43,179 bases of DNA from Solobacterium sp. (GTDB taxonomy: Bacteria > Bacillota_I > Bacilli_A > Erysipelotrichales > Erysipelotrichaceae): assembly GCA_024698805.1 (NCBI GenBank), contig JAILQT010000113.1, forward strand, positions 1 to 43,179. Reading direction: 5' to 3'. The notes below the pieces were generated by a model. The model was given only the letters and a program-made list of their open reading frames with translations. It ran no database searches and was not told the DNA's origin. Below, piece by piece: positions 33,130-42,130 of the stretch (the first letter of the stretch is position 1; every line of letters begins with the position of its first letter). The position numbers and the translations under genes are program-made.

Positions 33130-34032
33130 ATGATCTATACGATTACTTTTAATCCATCACTTGACTACATCGCTGTTTGCGAAGACTTCCAGCTTGGGGA
33201 GACGAACCGTGTTTCCAAAGAAACGATTTTCCCCGGCGGCAAAGGTATCAATGTTTCCATCGTCTTATCCAATTTCGGCATGGAAACGACAGCGCTGGGT
33301 TTCCTTGCCGGTTTTACCGGTGAAGAGATCAAAAGGCTGGTCGTTGAAAAGGGCATCCGGAATGAGATGATCTGGGTTGAAAATGGTTTTTCCAGGATCA
33401 ACGTCAAACTGAAGTCACAGACCGAAAGCGAGCTGAACGGCATGGGACCGCTGATCGATGACGCGGCGATCGCAAAGCTCTACGAGAAACTGGACACACT
33501 GACAAGCGATGACATCCTGTGTCTCGCCGGCAGTATTCCCAGCTGCATGCCTCCGACGATGTACTCGGACATCATGAAACATCTGCAGGGGCTGAACATC
33601 CGGATCGTCGTCGACGCGACAAAAGACCTGCTGATGAACGTACTGGAATACAGGCCGTTCCTGATCAAGCCGAACAACCATGAACTCGGTGAACTGTTCG
33701 GTGTAAAGCTTACGACCCGCGATGAAGTCGTCCCGTATGCGGTAAAACTTCAGGAAAAGGGCGCGAGGAACGTCCTGATCTCAATGGCCGGCGAAGGTGC
33801 CGTCCTGGTGGATGAGAACGGAAACGTTTACCAGAGCGAAGCCCCGAAGGGAAAGGTAGTCAATTCTGTCGGTGCCGGTGACTCCATGGTCGCAGGATTC
33901 ATTTACGGATACTTAAAGTATCAGGATTATTCCGAAGCATTCAAATACGGATTATGCACAGGGAGCGCAAGTGCGTTTAAAGAAGAACTGGCAAATGCCG
34001 AAGATGTAGAAAAGCTGTATAAAACACTGTAG
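33130..34032 (+). CDS. fruK: 1-phosphofructokinase
   Basis: 300 residues, PfkB/ribokinase family. Phosphorylates fructose 1-phosphate from the FruA PTS to fructose 1,6-bisphosphate. Seen: N-terminal IYTITFNPSLDY, PGGKGINVSIVLSNFG, the middle motif CLAGSIPSCMPPTMY, VDATKDLL, KPNNHELGELFG and the C-terminal NSVGAGDSMVAGFIYG with the catalytic Asp. GGGGGTG lies upstream of the ATG. It is divergent from fruR and 13 nt before fruA, the standard fruRKA arrangement. Confidence 0.96.
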   Translation: MIYTITFNPSLDYIAVCEDFQLGETNRVSKETIFPGGKGINVSIVLSNFGMETTALGFLAGFTGEEIKRLVVEKGIRNEMIWVENGFSRINVKLKSQTESELNGMGPLIDDAAIAKLYEKLDTLTSDDILCLAGSIPSCMPPTMYSDIMKHLQGLNIRIVVDATKDLLMNVLEYRPFLIKPNNHELGELFGVKLTTRDEVVPYAVKLQEKGARNVLISMAGEGAVLVDENGNVYQSEAPKGKVVNSVGAGDSMVAGFIYGYLKYQDYSEAFKYGLCTGSASAFKEELANAEDVEKLYKTL

Positions 34033-34045
34033 GAAAGGGAAAGAA

Positions 34046-35959
34046 ATGAGAATTACAGATTTATTGTCGAAAGAAAGCGTCTGCTTAGGCGCAAAAGCAA
34101 CAGACAAACAGGATGTCCTGAATCAGATCGTTGACCTGATGGACAGGAGCGGCAAGATTTCTGACAAGAAGCTTTACAGGGAAGCTGTCGAAGCGAGGGA
34201 AGAAGAAGGAACGACAGGTGTCGGTGCCGGTATCGCGATCCCCCACGGCAGATGCTCAGGCGTAAGGGAAGCAGGGCTGGCTGCGATGACTGTTGACGGC
34301 GGTGTTGAGTATGAAGCGCTTGACGGAAAGCCTGTCGACCTCCTGTTCCTCATCGCTGCACCGGAGAGCTCCGGAAACGTCCACCTTGAGATCCTGTCCA
34401 AGCTCGCGACGATGCTGATGGATGAAAAATTCGTCAGTGATCTGAAGAACGCGAGTACACCGGAAGCATTCCTGCGCATCATCGATGAAGCGGAAGAGGA
34501 AAGGGATGAAGTGGCTGCAAAGAAATCCGTTGAGCCGGTCACAGACGTCCTGACAGGCGAACACCTGGTCCTGGCTGTTACCGCATGCCCGACAGGAATC
34601 GCGCATACATACATGGCTGCCGAAGCGATCGAAAAAGCAGCGAAAGCAAAGGGTTACCAGGTCAAGGTAGAGACCAGGGGATCCGGCGGTGCGAAAAACA
34701 TCCTCAGCGCGGAAGAGATCGCCAAAGCAGACGGCATCATCGTCGCTGCAGATACGAACGTCCCGATGGATCGTTTTGACGGCAAGAAGGTCGTTGAATG
34801 CCAGGTATCGAAAGGCATCAATAAACCTGCTGAACTGATCGAAGAGATCATTAGCGGCAATGCACCTGTCTATAAAGCAACAGGCGCAAAGAAAGAAGCC
34901 GTGCAGGACAGCGGCGGCCACCAGCTGTACAAGCACCTGATGAACGGTGTATCCCATATGCTGCCGTTCGTTGTCGGCGGCGGTATCCTGATCGCCCTTG
35001 CCTTCCTGATCGACGGCATGGCATTCGATATCAACGCGCTGTCGGCTGAACAGAAGGCAAACTTCGGTTCCCTTACACCCCTTGCTACACTGCTGAAAGG
35101 ACAGATCGGCGGCGTTGCCTTCGGCTTCATGCTCCCTGTCCTTGCCGGATTCATCTCGATGTCTATCGCAGACAGGCCGGGTCTCGCAGTCGGCTTCGTC
35201 GGCGGCGCGATCGCTGCCAGCGGCAAATCGGGCTTCCTCGGCGCACTGGCTGCAGGTTTCCTTGCCGGTTATGCTGTCAATCTGCTCAAACAGGTATCCG
35301 ATAAAGTCGTTCCTGATTCACTGGACGGTATCAAACCGGTACTGATCTATCCGTTATTCGGCATGCTGATCATCGGCCTGATCATGATCTTCGCGATCGA
35401 ACCGATCGTCGGTGCTTTGAACACATGGCTCAACAACGCATTAGGCTCACTGTCCGGTGCTAACGTCGTCCTCCTCGGTGCGATCCTCGGCGGTATGATG
35501 GCGATCGATATGGGCGGCCCCTTCAACAAAGCTGCTTATGTATTCGGCGTCGCATCCATCGCTGCAGGCAATTACAACATCATGGCTGCCGTTATGATCG
35601 GCGGTATGGTACCTCCCTGCGCGATCGCCCTGGCTACGATCCTGTTCAAGAATAAGTTCACGGAAGCGGAAAGAAAGTCCGGTCCTACAAACTTCATCAT
35701 GGGTCTCTCATTCATTACCGAAGGTGCGATCCCGTTCGCAGCTGCAGACCCCCTGCATGTCCTCCCGTCATGCATTGCCGGTTCAGCCCTTGCAGGTGCA
35801 TTATCCATGCTCTTCGGCTGCACCCTGATGGCTCCCCACGGCGGTATCTTCGTCTTCCCGGTCGTCGGCAACACGATCATGTATGTCATTGCCCTGATCG
35901 CCGGAACCGTATTAGGTGCTGTCCTGCTCGGCTTCCTGAAAAAAGAAGTGATCGAGTAA
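34046..35959 (+). CDS. fruA: Fructose-specific PTS EIIABC
   Basis: 637 residues, with all three EII functions in one protein. EIIA (about 1-150) has the phospho-His67 in AIPHGRCSG; EIIB (about 172-275) has Cys181 in VTACPTGIAHTYMAAEAI; EIIC (about 290-637) is a polytopic permease (VSHMLPFVVGGGILIAL, ADRPGLAVGFVGGAIA, MMAIDMGGPFNKAAYVF, LSFITEGAIPFAAADP). It imports fructose and yields fructose 1-phosphate. AGGAAAGG lies upstream of the ATG. A terminator follows. Confidence 0.97.
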   Translation: MRITDLLSKESVCLGAKATDKQDVLNQIVDLMDRSGKISDKKLYREAVEAREEEGTTGVGAGIAIPHGRCSGVREAGLAAMTVDGGVEYEALDGKPVDLLFLIAAPESSGNVHLEILSKLATMLMDEKFVSDLKNASTPEAFLRIIDEAEEERDEVAAKKSVEPVTDVLTGEHLVLAVTACPTGIAHTYMAAEAIEKAAKAKGYQVKVETRGSGGAKNILSAEEIAKADGIIVAADTNVPMDRFDGKKVVECQVSKGINKPAELIEEIISGNAPVYKATGAKKEAVQDSGGHQLYKHLMNGVSHMLPFVVGGGILIALAFLIDGMAFDINALSAEQKANFGSLTPLATLLKGQIGGVAFGFMLPVLAGFISMSIADRPGLAVGFVGGAIAASGKSGFLGALAAGFLAGYAVNLLKQVSDKVVPDSLDGIKPVLIYPLFGMLIIGLIMIFAIEPIVGALNTWLNNALGSLSGANVVLLGAILGGMMAIDMGGPFNKAAYVFGVASIAAGNYNIMAAVMIGGMVPPCAIALATILFKNKFTEAERKSGPTNFIMGLSFITEGAIPFAAADPLHVLPSCIAGSALAGALSMLFGCTLMAPHGGIFVFPVVGNTIMYVIALIAGTVLGAVLLGFLKKEVIE

Positions 35960-35980
35960 CGCAATTATCCCCTTTCAAAT

Positions 35981-36008
35981 ACTGCAGGCATGTGTCTGCA
36001 GTTTTTTT
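35981..36008 (+). terminator. Terminator of fruK-fruA
   Basis: ACTGCAG / CTGCAGT stem with an 8-nt loop, followed by seven Ts. Confidence 0.85.
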
Positions 36009-36057
36009 CTGCAGTCTGTGCGGAACAGATAATGGTATGATGATGCGGGAGGTGCCT

Positions 36058-37002
36058 ATGTTTGTGATCGCATCGCAGAGTGTCCGCAAAGGCACGAAAA
36101 AACAATGCATGACCGGACCGGACGGATATCCGATGCCGGCGACGGTCATCGCCGGTGCGCAGGAAGGGAAGACAGTCCTGGTCACGGCTCAGATCCACAG
36201 CGGCGAGTATCCGGGGACACCTGCAGCGGTGAATACCGCAAAAAGGATCGATCCCCTGCAGGTACACGGAAATATCATCATAGTACACTGTGTCAACGTA
36301 TCGGGATTCTGTGCCGGTACGGACGCATATGTACCGGAGGACGGGGGGAATCTGAATGCCTGTTATCCGGGTGATAAAGATACTGTTTCCGGCCGCATCG
36401 CACAGTTCTTTATCAATGAGATCTTCCCGCATGTCGATTTTGTTCTGGACCTGCACAGCGGCGGCATGACAGAATCGCTGACACCCTGCCTGTTCTGGCC
36501 GGGGATAAAGGTGTCGGAAGAAAGCCTCCGGGTCGCGAAAGCCCTGGATATCCCGTACCTGGTGCAGTCCTTCAACAGGAAAGGCGAATGCGGGTACGCT
36601 GCCAATGTCCTGGGCATCCCGGGACTGCTGCTGGAAAGGGGAGGCAGCGGTCTCTGCCGGAAGGAATGGGTCGAAGCGTATGAGAGGGACATAGCCCTCT
36701 GTCTGAATGCGCTCGGTATCCTCCCGTGCACGGATACGGAAGTGTGTGACAAGAAGGTCATCCGGAAAGCCGTCTATCTCACAGCGGAAGAAGACGGCAT
36801 ATGGTTCCCTGCGGTCCGGGAAGGACAGCATGTCGAAAAAGGACAGGTGCTCGGGCATACCGAAGACTTCTTCGGTGATCCTCTCCGGACATATCACGCA
36901 GAAGACAGCGGCATCATACTGTATTACACGAGCGGTCTCAGGGCGAAGAAGGGAAGTTCCCTGGCTGCGTACAGTCTTGATGCATATACGGAAGACATAT
37001 AA
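36058..37002 (+). CDS. M14-family (succinylglutamate desuccinylase/aspartoacylase-like) metallo-hydrolase
   Basis: 314 residues from ATG 36058, chosen because GGGAGGTG lies 5 nt upstream; a longer frame back to 35770 overlaps fruA and its terminator. Zinc hydrolase of the carboxypeptidase/AstE-like group. Ligands are seen as His and Glu in QIHSGEYPG, His in VLDLHSGG, and the catalytic Glu probably in LLLERGG. Members remove acyl or amide groups from small molecules or peptides. A C-terminal beta-rich part (VREGQHVEKGQVLGHTEDFFG) resembles biotinyl/lipoyl-like hairpins found in this group. It is convergent with the M42 peptidase gene. The substrate is not known. Confidence 0.88.
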   Translation: MFVIASQSVRKGTKKQCMTGPDGYPMPATVIAGAQEGKTVLVTAQIHSGEYPGTPAAVNTAKRIDPLQVHGNIIIVHCVNVSGFCAGTDAYVPEDGGNLNACYPGDKDTVSGRIAQFFINEIFPHVDFVLDLHSGGMTESLTPCLFWPGIKVSEESLRVAKALDIPYLVQSFNRKGECGYAANVLGIPGLLLERGGSGLCRKEWVEAYERDIALCLNALGILPCTDTEVCDKKVIRKAVYLTAEEDGIWFPAVREGQHVEKGQVLGHTEDFFGDPLRTYHAEDSGIILYYTSGLRAKKGSSLAAYSLDAYTEDI

Positions 37003-37004
37003 AA

Positions 37005-37026
37005 ACTGTCCGGTGGGACAGTCTTT
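37005..37026 (+). terminator. Terminator of the M14-like gene
   Basis: ACTGTCC / GGACAGT with a 4-nt loop, then CTTT, 3 nt after the stop. Confidence 0.75.
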
Positions 37027-37032
37027 GGATAT

Positions 37033-37055
37033 ACAGGGCGGATCAGCCCTGTTTT
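37033..37055. terminator. Bidirectional hairpin between convergent peptidase genes
   Basis: ACAGGGC / GCCCTGT with a 6-nt loop and TTTT on the plus side; it abuts the stop of the M42 gene and may end both transcripts. Confidence 0.65.
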
Positions 37056-38090
37056 CTATTTCTGCAGATAAGCTTCCAGGAGCTTCAGGGTATTCTCAGC
37101 CCCTTCAACATGGCTTCTTTCATAGCCGTGGGATGCGTAGACGCCGGGTCCGATCAGCGCGTGCCTGAGGTCCAGGCCGGCCTGTACCGCTGCCTGGGCA
37201 TCGGAGCTGTAGCTCAGGTATACGTCTACGGCATACTGCAGCCCGTTTTCTTCCGCGAGACGGATCAGCTTTGCCGTCACTTCGTAATCATACGGTCCGT
37301 GTGCATCCTTGGCACAGATCGAGACCTTTCTTTCGCTGCCGTCCAGTTCTGTTCCGACGCAGCCCATATCCACAGCCAGGATCTCTTCAGCGTCAGCGGG
37401 AAGACCGCCCTTGCCGCCGTGGCCGACTTCCTCGTATGTCGTGAAGAAGAGGTATGTCTTCCTGTTCAGCTTTACTGTTCCTTCGCTGACCTTCTTTGCG
37501 AGTGCAAGCAGGATGGCGTCAGCCAGCTTGTCATCGAGATATCTGGATTTCAGATAGCCGGATGACGTGATGACAGTCCTGGGGTCAAAACATACATAGC
37601 AGCCGTTCGTGATGCCGAGGGCGAGGGTATCCGCTTTATTACGGACATCTTCGTCAATGACGATCTCCGTCGTCTCAAATGAACGTTCCTGGTCCGCGAC
37701 GTTCCGGTTAACATGCACGGACGGTTCCAGCAGCTGCAGACAGCCTTCGTATACCTTCCCGTTCCTTGCATAGATGCGTACATTTTCCGTTTCGCAGTTG
37801 GAGGCTTTCATCCCGCCGATGTTGGAGATCTTCAGACGCCCGTTGTCCTTGACGCGGCTGACGATCGCACCGATCGTATCCAGATGTGCCGTAACGATGA
37901 CAGGATCGCCTTCACCGCCGATATCCGCAAGTACTGAGCCTTTGTTTGTGACGGATGAAGCGAAGCCGAGGGCCTCCAGTTCCTTTACCGTGAACTCTGT
38001 CGCTTTCTGTGTAAAACCTGTGGGACTGTCCACTGCCAGAAGCCGTTTCATTACATCGAGCAGGTATTCCGTATTTTCACTGTATGTCAT
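37056..38090 (-). CDS. M42-family aminopeptidase (glutamyl aminopeptidase/endoglucanase-like)
   Basis: 344 residues from ATG 38090, which has GGAAGG 8 nt upstream; a GTG three codons earlier lies inside that site. Cytosolic dinuclear-metal aminopeptidase of the tetrahedral TET type, trimming short peptides. Seen: VTAHLDTIGA (metal His, Asp), YLDDKLADAI (bridging Asp), TTYEEVGHGGKGG (catalytic Glu pair), VDMGCVG (Asp) and ASHGYERSH (metal His). The complete motif set predicts activity. It is divergent from korD and convergent with the M14-like gene, so peptide breakdown genes flank a 2-oxoacid oxidation operon, fitting amino-acid fermentation. Confidence 0.93.
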   Translation of the reverse strand: MTYSENTEYLLDVMKRLLAVDSPTGFTQKATEFTVKELEALGFASSVTNKGSVLADIGGEGDPVIVTAHLDTIGAIVSRVKDNGRLKISNIGGMKASNCETENVRIYARNGKVYEGCLQLLEPSVHVNRNVADQERSFETTEIVIDEDVRNKADTLALGITNGCYVCFDPRTVITSSGYLKSRYLDDKLADAILLALAKKVSEGTVKLNRKTYLFFTTYEEVGHGGKGGLPADAEEILAVDMGCVGTELDGSERKVSICAKDAHGPYDYEVTAKLIRLAEENGLQYAVDVYLSYSSDAQAAVQAGLDLRHALIGPGVYASHGYERSHVEGAENTLKLLEAYLQK

Positions 38091-38285
38091 ATCGATCACC
38101 TTCCGGGTACATTATATACGATGCCGCATATGTTTTCCCGGCTGCCGCTTCCGGAAGTTTTTACGCAAAGATCATTGTACGGTTTCGGAAAAACAGGATC
38201 GCATTATTTCATAAATCAGACGGTTTTCATCCATATTCTCTGCTATCATTGAATTAAATAAATATATACGGAAGGATAATCATAT

Positions 38286-38504
38286 ATGGGTGCTGAAGTA
38301 TCGATCGATACACGGTTCTGCAAGGGATGCGGGATCTGTGCCGTATTATGTCCGAAAAAGATATTGATAATCAATGAAGAAAACAAAGCATGCGTGACGG
38401 ATCAGGACCGCTGCACAGCCTGCAGGCAGTGTGAATATCACTGTCCCGATTTTGCGATCACGATAGGAGGTCACCATGGGCAGCTATCAGATCATGAACG
38501 GTAA
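38286..38504 (+). CDS. korD: 2-oxoacid:ferredoxin oxidoreductase, ferredoxin-like delta subunit
   Basis: 72 residues with two [4Fe-4S] motifs, CKGCGICAVLCP and CTACRQCEYHCP. It takes electrons from the thiamine subunit to external ferredoxin. GGAAGGAT precedes the ATG. The 3' end overlaps korA by 29 nt, and the korA ribosome site (AGGAGG, 38465-38470) is inside this gene. The 195-nt gap before it is divergent from the M42 gene; AT-rich sequence at 38230-38270 probably holds the operon promoter, but I see no convincing -35/-10 pair. Confidence 0.93.
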   Translation: MGAEVSIDTRFCKGCGICAVLCPKKILIINEENKACVTDQDRCTACRQCEYHCPDFAITIGGHHGQLSDHER

Positions 38505-39627
38505 TGAAGCGTGCGCCAGGGCGGCCATCGCTTCGGGGATGCGCTTTTTTGCGGGCTATCCGATCACGCCGGCAACAGAGATCGCCGAACTGAGCAGTAT
38601 ACTGCTTCCGCAGGCCGGCGGTGTCTACATGCAGATGGAGGATGAGCTCGCTTCGATCGGGGCTGTCATCGGTGCAAGTATTGCGGGCATGAAAGCCATG
38701 ACGGCGACAAGCGGTCCGGGCTTTTCGCTGATGCAGGAGAACCTGGGCTGGGCGTATATCAATGAGATCCCGTGCGTCATCGTCGACGTCATGCGCAAGG
38801 GACCCTCCGGCGGTTCTGCGACCCTGCCTGCACAGGGGGATATCATGCAGACAAAGTGGGGCACGCACGGTGATCATCCGAGACTGGTCATCATGCCCAA
38901 CTCTGTTGAAGAAGTCTACTACGAAACGATCCGGGCTTTTAATCTTGCGGAGAAATACCGTCAGCCGGTCATCCTGCTGTATGACGCCATCGTTGCGCAT
39001 ATGTCGGAAAAGATCTGGGTGAAGGATGCGGATGAACTGGAGATCGTCGAAAGGGCAAAGCCCGTGTCGAAGGAGGACTACCGTCCGTTCAATTACAGCG
39101 ACAACAGTGTCGTACCGCTTGCGAGGGTCGGTGAAGGCTTCAATATCCATATGTCCGGACTGACGCATGACGAGACAGGTTTCCCTTATTCCAACCAGAA
39201 CGTCAGGGGTCTGTCGATCTCCCTGGCCCATCTGATGGGCAAGATCGACGGGAACTATGACAGGGATATCAGGAAGTATGAAGCGTTCCGCTGTGAAGAC
39301 GCAGACGTCATCGTCGTGGCGGCAGGCATCGTATCACGCAGTGCCAGGGCAGCCGTGATCCAGGCAAGGGAGCAGGGGATCCGTGCAGGACTGTTCCGGC
39401 CGATCACGATGTGGCCTTTCCCGCATGAGGATTTTTCAAAGATCAACTTTGTTTCAAAAGCGATCGTAACGGCAGAGATGAATATCGGCCAGCTGAACCA
39501 GGTGGTCACCGAGGACATCGACCGCAGCCAGAAACTCGTCATGAAGAACCTGTACGACGGCAACCCGATCAGTTATCAGGATATCCTGCGATCGATCCAG
39601 GAGGCAGATAAGTATGAACAGCACTGA
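38476..39627 (+). CDS. korA: 2-oxoacid:ferredoxin oxidoreductase, alpha subunit
   Basis: 383 residues. Pyrimidine-domain subunit: GNEACARAAIASGMRFFAGYP, YPITPATEIAEL, QMEDELASIGAVIGAS, TATSGPGFSLMQENLGWAY. The C-terminal domain II (DVIVVAAGIVSRSARAAV, and GLFRPITMWPFP) is intact. Together with KorB it forms the thiamine diphosphate site that oxidatively decarboxylates a 2-oxoacid to acyl-CoA. Pairing with SucCD suggests 2-oxoglutarate to succinyl-CoA, but branched-chain 2-oxoacids (Vor type) are possible. Confidence 0.95.
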   Translation: MGSYQIMNGNEACARAAIASGMRFFAGYPITPATEIAELSSILLPQAGGVYMQMEDELASIGAVIGASIAGMKAMTATSGPGFSLMQENLGWAYINEIPCVIVDVMRKGPSGGSATLPAQGDIMQTKWGTHGDHPRLVIMPNSVEEVYYETIRAFNLAEKYRQPVILLYDAIVAHMSEKIWVKDADELEIVERAKPVSKEDYRPFNYSDNSVVPLARVGEGFNIHMSGLTHDETGFPYSNQNVRGLSISLAHLMGKIDGNYDRDIRKYEAFRCEDADVIVVAAGIVSRSARAAVIQAREQGIRAGLFRPITMWPFPHEDFSKINFVSKAIVTAEMNIGQLNQVVTEDIDRSQKLVMKNLYDGNPISYQDILRSIQEADKYEQH

Positions 39628-40447
39628 GCTTTGTGCAAAATATCTGAAAGTTGAAAAACTGCCGACGATGTGGTGTCCCGGCTGCGGCAACGGCATCATC
39701 CTGCAGGCGATCCTGAGGGCTGTCGACGAGTCGCCTGAGGCGAAGGAAAAGTTCGTCTTCGTATCGGGGATCGGCTGTTCCGCCAGGGCTGTCAATTATA
39801 TGGACTTTGACTGCATCCACACCAATCACGGCAGGGCCATTCCGTTCGCGACCGGTATAAAGATGGCCGATCCGTCCCTGAAGGTGATCGTCTTGTCGGG
39901 CGACGGCGACTGCGCAAGCATCGGCGGGAACCATCTGATCCATGCCTGCCGCCGCAATATCGACCTGACTGTCATATGCATGAACAACTCCAATTACGGC
40001 ATGACAGGCGGCCAGTTCTCACCGACCACACCGGTCGGTTACCAGACCAAGACCAGCGTCTACGGCAGTTATGAACCGGTCTTCGACCTGTGCCGGCTGA
40101 CCGAAAGTGCAGGTGCTACCTATGTCGCAAGAGGCGCGACCTATTTTCCTGTACAGATGAAGGACATGATCCGGAAAGCGATCGCGCATCCCGGCCTGTC
40201 TTTCGTCGACTGCGTCAGTGACTGCCCGAGCCTGTTCGGCAGGCTGAACCGGCTGGGGGATGCGGCAGAGATGATGCTGCGGTGGAAAGACCGTCTCGTA
40301 AGCGTCCGGCAGGCGGAAAAGATGAGCCCGGAAGAGCTTCAGGATAAGGTCGTATGGGGTGAATTCGTGAACCGGGCTGACCGGAAGGAGTATACAGTTG
40401 TCTATGCGGAAAATATCGCAAGAGCGAAGGAGTCTTTGAATGAATAA
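39614..40447 (+). CDS. korB: 2-oxoacid:ferredoxin oxidoreductase, beta (thiamine-PP) subunit
   Basis: 277 residues. Iron-sulfur and thiamine diphosphate subunit: MWCPGCGNGIILQAI near the N-terminus, SGIGCSARAV, the thiamine motif VLSGDGDCASIGGNHLIHA ending in NNSNYGMTGGQ, and VDCVSDCPSL in the C-terminal part. The start overlaps korA by 14 nt, with AGGAGG upstream inside korA. Motifs are all present, so an active enzyme is expected. Confidence 0.95.
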   Translation: MNSTELCAKYLKVEKLPTMWCPGCGNGIILQAILRAVDESPEAKEKFVFVSGIGCSARAVNYMDFDCIHTNHGRAIPFATGIKMADPSLKVIVLSGDGDCASIGGNHLIHACRRNIDLTVICMNNSNYGMTGGQFSPTTPVGYQTKTSVYGSYEPVFDLCRLTESAGATYVARGATYFPVQMKDMIRKAIAHPGLSFVDCVSDCPSLFGRLNRLGDAAEMMLRWKDRLVSVRQAEKMSPEELQDKVVWGEFVNRADRKEYTVVYAENIARAKESLNE

Positions 40448-40976
40448 CTACCAGATGCGGTTTTCCGGTACCGGCGGCCAGGGGATGATGCTGATCGGGG
40501 ATCTGATGGCTCACTATTTCGGCCTTGTCCGCGATAAACAGATCATTCTGCTGAAGTCCTACGGTCCGGAAGCCAGGGGAGGCGCATGCCGCAGCGAGCT
40601 GGTCGTGGATGAAGAGGAGTGTTACCCGGCTGTCACGCGTCCGGACTTTATGCTGTGCATGTCGCAGAAATCGTACGATACCTATACGAAAGATTCCGAT
40701 CAGGATACCGTTATCCTGGTCGATGAGGAATTCGTCAAAACAGAAGACAGCCGCTTTCCGAAGACGTACAGGCTGCCGCTGACGCGGATCGCAAAAGAGA
40801 AGACAGGAAAGGCGATCTGTGCCAATATCACTGCCCTTGGAGCTATCACCAGGCTCCTGCAGATCGATCACGATGAAATGCTGGAAGTCATCCGGGAAAA
40901 ACTTCCGGCAAGGATCCTTGAAGTCAATCTGACCGCGTATGAAGAAGGCTGGAAAGCCTGCGGGGACCTGTTATGA
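40440..40976 (+). CDS. korC: 2-oxoacid:ferredoxin oxidoreductase, gamma subunit
   Basis: 178 residues. Gamma domain with SGTGGQGMMLIGDLMAHYFG and SYGPEARGGACRSELVV, the CoA-side subunit of the complex. The order delta-alpha-beta-gamma is common for Kor/Vor enzymes. It overlaps korB by 8 nt and sucC by 4 nt, so the whole series is translationally coupled. Confidence 0.94.
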   Translation: MNNYQMRFSGTGGQGMMLIGDLMAHYFGLVRDKQIILLKSYGPEARGGACRSELVVDEEECYPAVTRPDFMLCMSQKSYDTYTKDSDQDTVILVDEEFVKTEDSRFPKTYRLPLTRIAKEKTGKAICANITALGAITRLLQIDHDEMLEVIREKLPARILEVNLTAYEEGWKACGDLL

Positions 40977-42130
40977 ACATACATGAATACCAGGCAAAAG
41001 CCCTTTTCAGGAAATACGGGATCCCTGTACCCGAGGGGTATCCCGCCTTTGATCTGGAAGAAGCGGAAGCTGTCCTGGATGAACACTTCCCCGACGGCAG
41101 GGCTGTGCTGAAAGCCCAGGTCCATTCCGGCGGCAGGGGCAAAGCCGGGGGCATCCTGCTGGGTGATTCAAAGGAGGATGCGCTGGAAAAAGCAGGTAAG
41201 CTTTTCGGCATGAAGCTCGTGACCAGGCAGACCGGACCGGAAGGAAAGACAGTCCGGAAGATCTATATCGAACGGCCTTCCGTCATCGATGAAGAGCTGT
41301 ATCTGTCGCTGCTGGTCGACACGGGCTGTGCAAGGCATGTATTCATCGCCTGCCGGGAAGGCGGCACATCGATCGAAGAACTGGCTGAGAGGGAACCGGA
41401 AAAGATCATCCGGGTCTGTATCGACCCGGAGAAAGGATTTACGCAGGAAGACGGAAAGAAGATCGCTGCCGCGCTGGGGCAGGATGAAGGAAAGATCATA
41501 CAGGCTGCACAGCATATGTATGAGATGTTCACCTCAGAGGACTGCACCCTGATCGAGATCAACCCGCTGGCTGTAAACAGAGGGGAACTGACCGCCCTGG
41601 ATGCCAAGGTGATCCTGGATTCCGATGCCATGTTCCGGCATAAGGAGAATCTTGCCCTGCAGGATGAATCCGAAGAAGACCCCCTGGAGCTGGAAGCGGC
41701 ACGGTACGGCATGAACTATGTATCCCTGTCAGGGGATATCGGCTGCATATGCAACGGGGCCGGGCTCGGCATGAGTACGATGGACGCGATCAGCCATTAC
41801 GGCGGAAGACCGGCCAATTTCATGGATACAGGGGGAACGGTCACGGTTGAGAAAGCTGCAGCGGCATATGAGATCGTTGCAGGCTGCGGGAAAGTCCGGG
41901 GCATCATCGTCAATATCTTCGGGGGCATTGCCAGGACCGACCTGATCGCGGAAGGCCTTGTGCAAGGGATGCGGAATATCCGCAAGCCTGTCGTTGTCCG
42001 GATCGACGGCAATTCGGCGGAGAAAGCACGGGAAATACTTACCGCTTCCGGGCTGCCGGTCGTAATGGCGGATAACTGTTCCGATGCGGTAAGGAAGATG
42101 ATGGATCTTCTGAAAGGAGAAGAACAGTGA
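40973..42130 (+). CDS. sucC: Succinyl-CoA synthetase-like, beta subunit (ADP/GDP-forming)
   Basis: 385 residues. ATP-grasp nucleotide-binding half: NIHEYQAKALFRKYGIPVPEG, KAQVHSGGRGKAGGI, IEINPLAVN, LDAKVILDSDA and the C-terminal flavodoxin-like part with MDTGGTVTVEKAA and NIFGGIARTD. With SucD it converts acyl-CoA, phosphate and nucleoside diphosphate to the acid, CoA and ATP or GTP. ATGA overlap with korC. Being downstream of Kor, it most likely harvests the thioester as ATP, running in the substrate-level phosphorylation direction. Confidence 0.94.
   Translation: MNIHEYQAKALFRKYGIPVPEGYPAFDLEEAEAVLDEHFPDGRAVLKAQVHSGGRGKAGGILLGDSKEDALEKAGKLFGMKLVTRQTGPEGKTVRKIYIERPSVIDEELYLSLLVDTGCARHVFIACREGGTSIEELAEREPEKIIRVCIDPEKGFTQEDGKKIAAALGQDEGKIIQAAQHMYEMFTSEDCTLIEINPLAVNRGELTALDAKVILDSDAMFRHKENLALQDESEEDPLELEAARYGMNYVSLSGDIGCICNGAGLGMSTMDAISHYGGRPANFMDTGGTVTVEKAAAAYEIVAGCGKVRGIIVNIFGGIARTDLIAEGLVQGMRNIRKPVVVRIDGNSAEKAREILTASGLPVVMADNCSDAVRKMMDLLKGEEQ

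Noticed and set aside
35770-36057. N-terminal extension of the M14-like gene
   Set aside because: It runs through the fruA coding region and the fru terminator; the ATG at 36058 has a strong ribosome site.
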